Below, piece by piece: positions 16,756 to 24,471 of a DNA stretch of 64,000 bases. A program made the position numbers and the translations under genes. Source of the DNA: CAIWAH01 sp964602595 (GTDB taxonomy: Bacteria > Verrucomicrobiota > Verrucomicrobiia > Limisphaerales > UBA9464); the NCBI GenBank assembly GCA_964602595.1, contig CAZRRO010000008.1, forward strand, positions 212,346 through 276,345. The letters run 5' to 3'. Below the pieces are notes generated by a model. That model saw only the letters and a program-made list of their open reading frames with translations. It had not been told where the DNA came from and ran no database searches. The first letter of the stretch is position 1, and every line of letters starts with the position of its first letter.

Positions 16756-17340
16756 CTATTCGGATTCGATGAAGGTTCCCCCGACGGCAAAGACATCAAC
16801 CCCGGATGCCTTCGCGGCCTGGAGTTCCTCGTCTGAAAGAACCCAATCGCAGATGCCCACCTCCACGCCCTGGCCCCAATGGGCAAGGGACAAACGCTCC
16901 TCGAAGTCGACGTCCTCCGGCGTCTCCGAAACGTAGAGCGTGCTGTTGGTGAGCCGCGCCATCACCGACGTGAGGCGCTGGAACTGGGCCTCCGACAAGT
17001 CAGTCGCCACCAACTTGCTGAGCGGAACCTCGGACACTGCGCACAAAAGGAAGAGGACCGACGCCTCGGGGGAATAGTTCCGGATGAACCAGACAGTGGT
17101 CTGATTCTGGATCGTCGCCGATTGCCAAACCAGCTTGGCCAGAGTTTTCAGGGTGTCCCAATCCGGGGAATCCCAGAGCTTGAGGAGTTCTTCGGGAAGT
17201 TGGGCGGCCCGACCGAAAACCATGGTTTCGCCGTTCCAGTCTGCGCTCCAAGGAGCGGTGGTAAGGCCATAGATCGCTTCCATCGCGTTGATGGCGCGAT
17301 GCAGGAGAGGACGGATGGGCACAAGTCGCATGTCAGTCAT
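16756..17340 (-). CDS. DnaB-like ATPase fragment without visible Walker A
   Basis: A 194-residue protein. Residues 90-150, with SPEASVLFLLCAVSEVPLS, SEAQFQRLTSVMARL and STLYVSETPED, align in order and spacing with the part of replicative DnaB helicases that follows the P-loop (SLEMS..L..R.L..L..PLYIDDTP). No GxxxxGKT/S is present; the equivalent region reads LVWQSATIQNQTTVWFI. It may be a degenerate helicase paralogue, a regulator or an anti-helicase factor. The homology is my inference from pattern. It precedes the methylase-helicase on the same strand. Confidence 0.5.
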   Translation of the reverse strand: MTDMRLVPIRPLLHRAINAMEAIYGLTTAPWSADWNGETMVFGRAAQLPEELLKLWDSPDWDTLKTLAKLVWQSATIQNQTTVWFIRNYSPEASVLFLLCAVSEVPLSKLVATDLSEAQFQRLTSVMARLTNSTLYVSETPEDVDFEERLSLAHWGQGVEVGICDWVLSDEELQAAKASGVDVFAVGGTFIESE

Positions 17341-17366
17341 AGGATTCCTCCAGTAGAATTTCCATT

Positions 17367-17738
17367 TTACCGTGCGGCGGTGTGATCCGGCAACCGAGCC
17401 TCGGTCTTAGTCCGGGAGTATTCGGACACCACCACGAAGGTCAGCGCGACCGTGCCAGCGGGATACCAGCAGGCACGAAAGCCGCCGATTTGATGCTCCA
17501 CGAAGGCATTCTTCTCCTGGGCGACGGTTTCCAGCAGGTGACGGGCGGTGGCGCGAAGGGTTTCGAGGGTCGGAGACTCAGTCTCGCTGAAATAGGTCCA
17601 GCCGAGCGCACGCATCGCGGTCTGCACGCGCTGAAAGTCGAAGCGGTTCATCACCTCTTCGACCAGTTGGGGAGTCGGATCGGGTTGAGGCAGGACCACG
17701 TCTCCCAGAGGCAGGTATGGTTGGCAATCGTTTGTCAT
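17367..17738 (-). CDS. Small conserved element-encoded hypothetical protein
   Basis: A 123-residue protein. The core reads EVMNRFDFQRVQTAMRALGWTYF, LRATARHLLETV and GGFRACWYPAGTVALTFVV, a pattern common among small plasmid and phage proteins of unknown function. It ends 26 bp before the DnaB-like gene, so they probably share an operon. A short inverted repeat AGGGC/GCCCT (17746-17761) sits just upstream of the ATG and could be an operator. No catalytic residues are evident. Confidence 0.65.
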   Translation of the reverse strand: MTNDCQPYLPLGDVVLPQPDPTPQLVEEVMNRFDFQRVQTAMRALGWTYFSETESPTLETLRATARHLLETVAQEKNAFVEHQIGGFRACWYPAGTVALTFVVVSEYSRTKTEARLPDHTAAR

Positions 17739-17832
17739 AATTGGTAGGGCGTAATTGCCCTCTGATCATGGAGTCGCGGTCTGGGCAGCGATTCGAACAG
17801 GGAATCTGCTGCGACCTCCGGAATTGGTAGAC

Positions 17833-18156
17833 TCATCCAAACTCAGCGAGAATCCGGGCGGCCTTCGGGGGCAAAGCATGACTGCGCTGCACGACCGAAA
17901 CGCTCGTGGTCGCAGGCGGCGGATTCGGCGAATGTTTTCCGAGCCCGGTTTGGCTTCGCCGCCATTCGACAAAATCTCCCCAGAAAACAACTCCCCTGAG
18001 CACCGGAAACCCCGGCAAGCGGAACCACTCCCGCGCCGTGGAATAGGAGATCCCCGCGAGCACCGCGAATTCCTTGGCGTTAAGGGCCTGGTCCAGTCGC
18101 CGCTTTTCGAGGACGGCTTCCAGCCGGACGCTTTGGAGTTGGAGATCGTTCGCCAT
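17833..18156 (-). CDS. Excisionase-like helix-turn-helix protein
   Basis: A 107-residue protein starting MANDLQLQSVRLEAVLEKRR. The centre, LNAKEFAVLAGISYSTAREW followed by PGFPVLRGVVFWGDFVEWR, is a MerR/AlpA-type winged helix-turn-helix typical of excisionases and small element regulators: recognition helix, then a wing, then a Trp-rich end. It lies 2.7 kb from the tRNA-Gly integration site. Expected role: excision directionality factor or repressor. An upstream in-frame extension of 29 codons to 18243 is open but not protein-like. No matching integrase is in the window. Confidence 0.65.
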   Translation of the reverse strand: MANDLQLQSVRLEAVLEKRRLDQALNAKEFAVLAGISYSTAREWFRLPGFPVLRGVVFWGDFVEWRRSQTGLGKHSPNPPPATTSVSVVQRSHALPPKAARILAEFG

Positions 18157-18482
18157 GCGCTGGGTCAGGCAGCATCCAAGGTCGATGTGCGCGGCGGCTC
18201 CGGCACCGACGTCCCCTGTAAGCAGGGGGCTTTCCGGACGCATTCAATATCCGCCGATTCTTGGACGAGTTGCATGTTCACAACTTTCCAGTCGGGGGTT
18301 GGCGGCCGAGTCGAACGAAAATTCTACGGGAGTTTCACGGCCTGCCTCTTGAGAGCTGACGGAATGGCTGATGCAGGCCACGAGTCAGTCCAGGTGACAG
18401 AGGCATGAATAACGTGTGCCCACGTCTCGAAAAGCCTCTTCCCGGGGCGATGGGCGAGGCTACTGCACTCCTCGTGGTGCGT
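18157..18482. other. Gene-free stretch ending in a direct repeat that borders the AbiE pair
   Basis: No supported gene. At 18460-18471 is CTACTGCACTCC, repeated exactly at 20613-20624 on the other side of the AbiEi/AbiEii pair. The intervening 2.15 kb could be an inserted cassette. Nothing else recognised. Confidence 0.45.
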
Positions 18483-19316
18483 TCACAGCAAGCTCAGGAA
18501 TTTTCGGACCAGTTCGTAAGCCTGCCGCGCCTGCATGGCCTGCGTATCCGCATCAGGCGCAGAATGGAATTCCACCAGTTGTTGCGGGCCGAACGCATCC
18601 ACGCTGGTGAATTTCTCGCGCAGAATCTCAATCGCTTTGGCGATGTTCTTTTCCCCCGCGCGCTTCTTCCAGTCGTCAGCGAGCTTTTCCATCCCGGCGG
18701 GAAACTGTTCCAGACAATAGCAAAAGTCATAGGTGTCCTTCGGCTTGTCGCGTCCGCCGATGGCGTGCGCCTTCATCACCAGAAAATCCGCGAGCGAAGC
18801 AACCCGCAATGTCACGGTGTTCGTTGCGCCGCGCACGTTCTGGCCGGGGATTTTGAGTTCGATGGGATTGTGAAACGCCTCACTGCAAGCCTCAACCTGC
18901 AGGACACGGAAATCCGCGAGCAGCTTCGGCTTGTTCTTCTTCAACTTCACTTCCTTGGGCGCCAGAAACTCTACCTCCACCTGCACGGGCTTTTCCCCAT
19001 CCTTGAGGTCCACCTCGACCACCAGTTGAAAATCCTTTTCACCCGCCCGGTAGCGATTGGTGTCCAGCAACAGTTTTATCAGTTGGGCGTATCGCCCGTC
19101 CTTCAACTTGGCGGCGTCGAGCGCGATGTCCACGTCGATGCTGCCCACATGCGGCTCGTCGGCGTCCGGCAACAACAAGTCCGGTGTCCATCCACCCACC
19201 ACCACGAGACAATCCACAAAGGAGGCGAGCACCTGGCCCACGTCCACCAAGACGCGCCGCGCTGCTATCGTTTGTCGCTGGCTGTAGTCCGACTCGTTCC
19301 GGGGCTCGGGCGTCAT
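18483..19316 (-). CDS. AbiEii-type nucleotidyltransferase toxin
   Basis: A 277-residue protein of the AbiEii/AbiGii family. The nucleotidyltransferase signature is present: CLVVVGGWTPDLLL followed by SIDVDIALD (GG then D-x-D), with a conserved C-terminal KAHAIGGRDKPKDTYDF. Such toxins transfer nucleotides to tRNA or other targets and stop growth, giving abortive infection against phage. The start ATG 19316 overlaps the antitoxin stop as ATGA, so translation is coupled. Antitoxin first, toxin second is the standard type IV order. Confidence 0.88.
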   Translation of the reverse strand: MTPEPRNESDYSQRQTIAARRVLVDVGQVLASFVDCLVVVGGWTPDLLLPDADEPHVGSIDVDIALDAAKLKDGRYAQLIKLLLDTNRYRAGEKDFQLVVEVDLKDGEKPVQVEVEFLAPKEVKLKKNKPKLLADFRVLQVEACSEAFHNPIELKIPGQNVRGATNTVTLRVASLADFLVMKAHAIGGRDKPKDTYDFCYCLEQFPAGMEKLADDWKKRAGEKNIAKAIEILREKFTSVDAFGPQQLVEFHSAPDADTQAMQARQAYELVRKFLSLL

Positions 19317-20437
19317 ACGTTCAACCCTCGCAGTTTCCATTCTGGCTTCAGGCGTTGATTCAATAGCGCCTCCGCCGCTTCTTCACCACGGCCACCACAG
19401 TGATACAAATCCACATACGTCTGCACCGCGTTGGTGCAACTCATCCGGTTGTCGCCCATCGTGCCTCCGTCGCCCAAATAGAAAACGCCGTCGTCGTCGG
19501 GTATCAGCACCACAAGATTTTCGCCCGAATCCACCCGTTTGGCTTCGACGAGCTTCTCGAACTTGAGAACTTCCGGCTCGCGGACATACAGCCAGGTCTT
19601 GGGCTGGCGCACATGTGGCGCTTGAAATTCCGCCGCTGAAAATGCCGCGTAGGCTGCGAAGCCGCCGGTCTGCAAGCCGAGTCCGGCGAGTGCATCGCGC
19701 AGTTTCTTTCCCTGCAACAAGGTGAAATAGCCGTGTCGCTCATGCCGCTCGAAGCGATAGGCGTCCCGCCACGCGAACAACAGCTTCAGGGGGTCGCGCA
19801 GCCGAAAGCCGCCGTCCTCAGCGCCCTCGATGAACGCCTCGTCGCGCAAATGGCGCACCACCTTGTTCACCAAGCCGAGGCTCACATTCGGCTGGCAGTG
19901 GTTCTGCATTTCCCGTTGTGTCCACCGCATCCCGGCATGGTCCGGCAGGAGCAGCGCGCGGATGACACGCCCCGCCTCCCGCGTGCTCAGGTTTGCCGTC
20001 GGGCGTGGGCGCACATGCACTGATTCGTTGCCCGTGCGCTGAAGACGAAGCAGGCCGGGAACATCCAGCCGGTGGTTTCCCGCCAAGTCGAACCAGCTCC
20101 ATCCGTGTTCCGCGCACAACTCGGCCACACGGGGCGACACCCACGGCAACGCCAGCACCGGAACAACCACTTTGGGCCGGCCGGCCGGTGAAAAGGTTCT
20201 GTCCGCCAGCGTCCGGAAAACGCTCGGGCGCAACTCGCCTTTGCATTCCACGCACAACGCCGCCTTGCCCCCGCCGGGCAGCGGGACGGTGGCCAACAAA
20301 TCGAATCCGGCGTCCGCCGCGCCGCCCACATGCTCCACCTGCCAGCCGCGCAGCCAGTCCACGCCGCGCAGCAATTCCTCCAGCTTCGCCGTCAGAGATC
20401 TTTCCAACGCCGCTCCTGAGAGAGCCTTTATGTTCAT
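19313..20437 (-). CDS. AbiEi-type antitoxin and autorepressor (long form)
   Basis: A 374-residue protein starting MNIKALSGAALERSL. The N-terminal part carries a nuclease-fold-like segment (WQVEHVGGAADAGFDLLATV, CVECKG), the middle a winged helix-turn-helix (MRWTQREMQNHCQPNVSLGL), and the C-terminal part the AbiEi domain. This matches the longer 'AbiEi_2' type antitoxin of type IV systems. It should neutralise the adjacent AbiEii enzyme and repress the operon by binding inverted repeats; a strong candidate operator lies 12 bp upstream. I chose ATG 20437 because the operator would otherwise lie inside the gene. Confidence 0.82.
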   Translation of the reverse strand: MNIKALSGAALERSLTAKLEELLRGVDWLRGWQVEHVGGAADAGFDLLATVPLPGGGKAALCVECKGELRPSVFRTLADRTFSPAGRPKVVVPVLALPWVSPRVAELCAEHGWSWFDLAGNHRLDVPGLLRLQRTGNESVHVRPRPTANLSTREAGRVIRALLLPDHAGMRWTQREMQNHCQPNVSLGLVNKVVRHLRDEAFIEGAEDGGFRLRDPLKLLFAWRDAYRFERHERHGYFTLLQGKKLRDALAGLGLQTGGFAAYAAFSAAEFQAPHVRQPKTWLYVREPEVLKFEKLVEAKRVDSGENLVVLIPDDDGVFYLGDGGTMGDNRMSCTNAVQTYVDLYHCGGRGEEAAEALLNQRLKPEWKLRGLNV

Positions 20438-20448
20438 GATATTGCCTG

Positions 20449-20486
20449 TGTTCACCGTATCGTGAACATTGCTCAAATCGTGAACA
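20449..20486. promoter_or_regulatory. AbiE operator: inverted repeat plus extra half-site
   Basis: TGTTCAC-N6-GTGAACA (20449-20468) is a perfect 7-bp inverted repeat; GTGAACA recurs at 20480-20486, exactly 18 bp after the first copy. A further TGTTCAT overlaps the start codon. The position, 12-49 bp upstream of the antitoxin ATG, and the known autoregulation of AbiEi through inverted repeats make this the likely repressor-binding site. Confidence 0.7.
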
Positions 20487-20612
20487 GTGGCAAATGAAAT
20501 GCGCTCGTTGTCCCCGGTCTGCCAGCGGCGGCGACCGCGCACCAGATCATGACTCGAACGGACTCCTGGAGGCTCGAATCGGGGTTGGAGTATCCGCATG
20601 ACTTCAACTGCA

Positions 20613-20624
20613 CTACTGCACTCC
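20613..20624. repeat. Second copy of a 12-bp direct repeat flanking the AbiE pair
   Basis: CTACTGCACTCC here is identical to 18460-18471. The shorter core TACTGCACT occurs again at 20772-20780, 36 bp from the tRNA 3' end. Repeats of this kind can be recombination cores or integrase arm sites. Confidence 0.5.
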
Positions 20625-20815
20625 CGAAGCTCCGGTGAGAGGCCGGTCGCGATGGCAATTCGGATCAGGAACACTCTTGTTCATGGACCCTTTGGAATCG
20701 AACTCCGGCGGAAGTGCCGTAAAACCGAGTGTTTCGAGGGGGAAGAAGCCGGGGCGTTGCCCTAGTCATTTTACTGCACTTCTACTGCAAATCGTCGTAA
20801 GTGCTTGATAATGAA

Positions 20816-20889
20816 TGGAGCGGGTGAAGGGAATCGAACCCTCGTCTCAGGCTTGGGAAGCCCACGTTCTACCATTGAACCACACCCGC
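20816..20889 (-). tRNA. tRNA-Gly (anticodon CCC), CCA encoded
   Basis: The minus strand folds as a full tRNA: acceptor GCGGGTG/CACCCGC, a D-arm with GGTTCAATGGTAGAAC, an anticodon loop TTCCCAA giving CCC (reads GGG), a T-arm AGGG-TTCGATT-CCCT, discriminator U and an encoded CCA (20816-20818). Its 3' end faces the accessory region on the left. tRNA 3' ends are favoured integration sites, and this tRNA marks the boundary between mobile and core DNA. Confidence 0.95.
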
Positions 20890-21028
20890 CCGGGTGAGGT
20901 GCGTTTCCTATAGTGGCCGCGGCACTGGGTGGCAACGCCAGATTTGGCGCCGGGAAAACTGGCGAGGCCCGACAACGGTCGAGCCGGTGGCGCGCGGCAA
21001 AAACGGCGCCCGCAGGGTCGGCCAGCGG

Positions 21029-21056
21029 TTGACTTGGCGGACGTGCATCATAGCCT
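21029..21056 (+). promoter_or_regulatory. Candidate recA promoter
   Basis: TTGACT (21029-21034) and TAGCCT (21051-21056) are 16 bp apart and 30 bp upstream of the recA ATG. The -35 is good and the -10 poor. I see no standard LexA box. Confidence 0.3.
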
Positions 21057-21085
21057 CGCGTTCGATCTCAACTCCGAAATTTCCT

Positions 21086-22222
21086 ATGGCCGCCCCCGCA
21101 AAACCCGCCGACGTTAAAACCGTCGTTGAAACCGAAGTTCCCAAGCTGTCCGCCGCCAAGTCCCGTGACCTGGAAACCGCGATCTCGACGATCACGAAGT
21201 CGTTCGGCGAAGGCGCCATCATGCGCCTGGGATCACAGGTTTCGCGGCCGATCGAGGTCATTCCGTCGGGAGCGCTCGCGATTGACCTGGCGCTCGGGGT
21301 CGGCGGCGTGCCGCGGGGCCGTATCATCGAGATTTACGGACCGGAATCTTCCGGCAAGACCACGCTGATGCTCCATCTGATCGCCAACGCCCAGAAGGCA
21401 GGCGGCGTGGCGGCGTTCATCGACGCGGAACATGCGCTGGACCCGGGCTACGCCAAGAAGCTCGGCGTGGATCTCGACAACCTGCTCGTGTCGCAGCCGG
21501 ACTCCGGTGAGGAAGCCCTCACGATCTGCGAGACGCTCGCCCGCTCCAACGCGCTCGACATCATCGTGGTGGACTCGGTGGCCGCGCTCGTGCCGAAGGC
21601 GGAGCTCGAGGGCGAGATGGGCATGGCCACGATGGGCATGCAGGCACGCCTGATGTCGCAGGCGCTGCGCAAGCTCACCGCCATCCTCAGCAAGGCGAAG
21701 ACGACCTGCCTCTTCACCAACCAGCTCCGCGAAAAAGTCGGCGTGATGTTCGGCAATCCCGAGACGACGCCGGGCGGCAAGGCGCTCAAATTCTACGCGA
21801 GCGTGCGCATCGACATCCGGCGCAAGGACGCTATCAAGGACAACGCCGGCACCGTGCTGGGCAACCACGTGAAGGTGAAGATCGTGAAGAACAAGGTGGC
21901 CCCGCCGTTCGCCGAGGCGGAGTTCGACATCATCTTCAACCACGGCATCGACAAGGAAGGCAGCACGCTGGATGTCGGCATCGAGAACGGCGTCGTGGAG
22001 AAGAAGGGCGCCTGGTTGCAGTTCGCCGGCGAACTCATCGGCCAGGGCAAGGAAGCCGCCCGCAAGGCGCTGGCCGAGAAGCCCGAGCTGATGAAGAAGA
22101 TCACCGAAGCCATCCTGCTCAAGCGCAGCGGTGTGGTCGCGGAGGAAGGCGCCAAGGGGGAGAAGGGCGAGAAAGCAGAAAAACCCGATAAGGTGGACAA
22201 GGCTGAAAAATCCAAAGGGTGA
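21086..22222 (+). CDS. recA: RecA recombinase
   Basis: A 378-residue RecA. Landmarks: GPESSGKTT (Walker A), DIIVVDSVAALVPKAELEGEMG (Walker B region), the LexA/ssDNA loop L2 with NQLREKVGVMFGNPETTPGGKALKFYAS, and a Lys/Glu-rich tail (EGAKGEKGEKAEKPDKVDKA) longer than in E. coli. It forms filaments on single-stranded DNA for homologous recombination and the SOS response. The N-terminus MAAPAKPADVK at ATG 21086 gives the usual length; an upstream open extension is non-coding. The downstream gene overlaps its stop by GTGA. It sits just outside the tRNA boundary and belongs to the chromosome. Confidence 0.97.
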   Translation: MAAPAKPADVKTVVETEVPKLSAAKSRDLETAISTITKSFGEGAIMRLGSQVSRPIEVIPSGALAIDLALGVGGVPRGRIIEIYGPESSGKTTLMLHLIANAQKAGGVAAFIDAEHALDPGYAKKLGVDLDNLLVSQPDSGEEALTICETLARSNALDIIVVDSVAALVPKAELEGEMGMATMGMQARLMSQALRKLTAILSKAKTTCLFTNQLREKVGVMFGNPETTPGGKALKFYASVRIDIRRKDAIKDNAGTVLGNHVKVKIVKNKVAPPFAEAEFDIIFNHGIDKEGSTLDVGIENGVVEKKGAWLQFAGELIGQGKEAARKALAEKPELMKKITEAILLKRSGVVAEEGAKGEKGEKAEKPDKVDKAEKSKG

Positions 22223-22611
22223 GCCCGAAGCCAGAGCAATTCTGGAATGCCTGGAAGACGGAGCCGGCGCTGCGCGAGTTGGCGGAGCGCTGGCTAACGA
22301 AGCCGGATGGGGAGTGGGCGGACGAATCGGTGGAGCTTTACCGGCTCATTGACCACGATCCGGATCGGGCCCTGCAGGCGATCTTTTGCGCCGCCCAACT
22401 GACCTCCGAGCCCCTGCTCTTGGCCAACTTGGCAGCCGGGCCGCTGGAAGATTTCCTCGGCCGGCACGGCGAACAGTATCTCGACGTGTTCCACGCCTTG
22501 GCCTTGCGGGAGCGTGCCTTGCGCGAAGTCCTCGACGGCGTCTGGCAGGGTTCCATGCCCAAGCGGGTTTGGCATCGGATCGAAATCCTGAGGCAAAGCG
22601 CGTTCTCCTGA
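22219..22611 (+). CDS. Small hypothetical protein coupled to recA (DUF6869-like)
   Basis: A 130-residue protein that begins at GTG 22219 overlapping the recA stop (GTGA), so it is translationally coupled. Pattern: WRLIDHDP-type segment (YRLIDHDPDRALQAIF), then LANLAAGPLEDFLGRHGEQYLD, and VWHRIEIL at the end. The GPLEDFL..HG block is what I associate with DUF6869, of unknown function, though this is from memory. It is mostly helical and soluble. Any link with recombination rests only on position. Confidence 0.65.
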   Translation: MSPKPEQFWNAWKTEPALRELAERWLTKPDGEWADESVELYRLIDHDPDRALQAIFCAAQLTSEPLLLANLAAGPLEDFLGRHGEQYLDVFHALALRERALREVLDGVWQGSMPKRVWHRIEILRQSAFS

Positions 22612-22678
22612 GCACCGGTCGGTTGATCCCATCGCGAACATCCTTCCGCCGGCCGGCCTGTCCCGTTAATGCTCCGCC

Positions 22679-23536
22679 ATGCGACCGGAATCCGAGCTGC
22701 TGAAGGGCGTGGCCCTGTTTCAATTCCTCGACGATCACGAGCGGGCCGACCTCGCAGGCCAGCTGGAAGTCGTCCGGTTCAAGGCCGGCGAGCAACTCTT
22801 CCAGATTGGTGAACCCGGCGAAGCGCTCTTCGTCATCCGCACCGGTGCCGTCGAAGCCTATTTCAAGAACGATACCGGCGAACGCATCACGCTCGAGGCC
22901 GTGATGCCCGGCGGCTTCATCGGCGAACTGTCGCTACTCGACAGCGGGCCGCGCAGCGCCTCGGCCGTGGCCACCGAGGACACCGAGGCGTTGCGGCTCA
23001 ATCGCGCCAACCTGGAGAAATTCCTCAGTCTCCGCCCCCAGGCCGCGATGGACCTGCTGGCGGCCATGGGCAAACGGATGCGCTTCACGGCTGAGCGCCT
23101 GCGCCACACCGCCACCCGCAACGCCAACGAGGAGTCCGCGGATCGCCGCACGCTGGTGCAGAAGGGCGCCGACTGGATCGCGGAATTCGCCGGGAGCATC
23201 ACCTTCCTCATGCTGCACGTGGTCTGGTTCGGCCTCTGGTTGCTGCTGAATTCCGTGAAGATTCCCGGAGTCCCGCAGTGGGACCCGTTTCCGTTCGGCT
23301 TCCTGACGCTGACCGTTTCGCTGGAGGCGATCTTCCTCTCAGTGTTCGTGCTGCTGAGCCAGAACCGGCAAGCGGCGAAAGACCGCGTGCGTTCGGACAT
23401 CGAGTATGACGTGAACCTGAAGGCGGAACTCGAGATTGTGAACCTGCACGAGAAAATGGACCGCCTGACCGCCGACGTGCTGAAGCATCTCGAGGAACTG
23501 CGTCGGGACACGCGGGTGCTGCGGAACGACCGGTGA
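22679..23536 (+). CDS. cNMP-binding domain fused to DUF1003 membrane domain
   Basis: A 285-residue protein. Residues 5-125 are a cyclic-nucleotide-binding-like domain (LFQFLDDHERADLAGQLE, FQIGEPGEALFVIRTGAVEA, GGFIGELSLLDSGPRSASAV, the last being the phosphate-binding cassette pattern). Residues 160-285 are DUF1003, with two membrane segments (TFLMLHVVWFGLWLLLNS and FGFLTLTVSLEAIFLSVFVL), the QNRQAAKDR motif and NLKAELEI. It is probably an inner-membrane protein gated or regulated by a nucleotide or other ligand; physiological role unknown. The cassette lacks an obvious cAMP-type arginine-serine pair except RSAS. Confidence 0.85.
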   Translation: MRPESELLKGVALFQFLDDHERADLAGQLEVVRFKAGEQLFQIGEPGEALFVIRTGAVEAYFKNDTGERITLEAVMPGGFIGELSLLDSGPRSASAVATEDTEALRLNRANLEKFLSLRPQAAMDLLAAMGKRMRFTAERLRHTATRNANEESADRRTLVQKGADWIAEFAGSITFLMLHVVWFGLWLLLNSVKIPGVPQWDPFPFGFLTLTVSLEAIFLSVFVLLSQNRQAAKDRVRSDIEYDVNLKAELEIVNLHEKMDRLTADVLKHLEELRRDTRVLRNDR

Positions 23537-23546
23537 CGATTGGGAA

Positions 23547-24368
23547 CTACTTCGCCACGGTCGTCCGCTCCTGGATCCACTTCAGGTCCTGGCTACGAGG
23601 CACAACGAGGTTGTGGTCGAGCCGTTGGCCTAGGGTTGCCTTTCGAAAGGTCCGGGCATCGCGCCAGCGATGGGATTCGGCGTGCCCATCGGAAAAGCCA
23701 ATCACGCCGCCCTGATTGTGGTGCACGGCGGGCAGGTGAAAGAACTGGTCGTTGGCATTGCCGGGCATCAACACGATGAACGCCGGCGTGCACAGGCTCT
23801 GCGGCGAAAGGTCCTGGAATTGGAAGGTGTTCGCCGGTGCCGGCAGGTCGGCCGCCTTGCGAAACGAGCGGTAGCGGGCCGACAGGCGGTTCTGCATGTC
23901 GGCATTGGGACCCAGGTAGAGGTTCATGGCGTAGCTCCGCACCTGGGGCACCGGGCGACCGCGGCTGAGGACATGCGTGGTCTTGTCCCCGGGACATTTG
24001 TAAATGTCCTTGGCCTGGACGTAGGCGGCGAACGCTGCGTAGCGCCGGTCCACCAGATAGGCGGTGTTGGTGAAGGCGCCGGCGAAGCTGTGGTATCCGC
24101 CCATCACCCACAGTTTTGGCCCGGCGCCCGCGGCGGAATCCACTTCGCCATTGGTTACCAACGCGTCTGCCGAATCACCGCTGTAAAGCAACGAGGTCAG
24201 CCCGAGCTGCCGCTGGTTGTTCACGCACTTGATGCGCTGAGCCTGCTCCTTCGCGCGGGACAGCGCTGGCAACAGCAGGCCAGCCAAGATCGCAATAATC
24301 GCAATGACCACCAGCAGCTCGATCAGCGTGAAGCCACGGCACCGCGTCTGAGTCGGCGGGGGAGTCAT
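23547..24368 (-). CDS. Secreted protein with type IV pilin-like N-terminus (DUF1559-like)
   Basis: A 273-residue protein with the prepilin motif RGFTLIELLVVIAIIAIL and then LLLPALSRAKEQAQRIKCVNNQRQLGL, which defines a large pseudopilin-like family in Verrucomicrobia and Planctomycetes. The C-terminal region has the usual H-x9-DG variant (HHNQGGVIGFSDGHAESHRW). It is likely processed by a prepilin peptidase and exported by a type II-like system; its substrate or partner is unknown. ATG 24368 puts the cleavage Gly close to the N-terminus. It converges on the cNMP/DUF1003 gene. Confidence 0.88.
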   Translation of the reverse strand: MTPPPTQTRCRGFTLIELLVVIAIIAILAGLLLPALSRAKEQAQRIKCVNNQRQLGLTSLLYSGDSADALVTNGEVDSAAGAGPKLWVMGGYHSFAGAFTNTAYLVDRRYAAFAAYVQAKDIYKCPGDKTTHVLSRGRPVPQVRSYAMNLYLGPNADMQNRLSARYRSFRKAADLPAPANTFQFQDLSPQSLCTPAFIVLMPGNANDQFFHLPAVHHNQGGVIGFSDGHAESHRWRDARTFRKATLGQRLDHNLVVPRSQDLKWIQERTTVAK

Positions 24369-24471
24369 TTCGGGGCCATGCTCGCCATAGTCTCCTGCGG
24401 TTTGCACTCTCGAATCCGCGCCGGCGCCGCGATGGGTTGTAAGGACTTCGTTGAGGGGTAAGGATCATTCC

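Larger units (their letters stand above)
20438..20815. other. AbiE promoter region and tRNA-proximal element end
   Basis: A 378-bp gap that holds the AbiE operator (20449-20486), several TACTGCACT repeats (20607-20624, 20772-20788) and the junction with tRNA-Gly. If an integrative element ends at this tRNA, its attachment arm sites should be here. No gene is supported. Confidence 0.5.
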
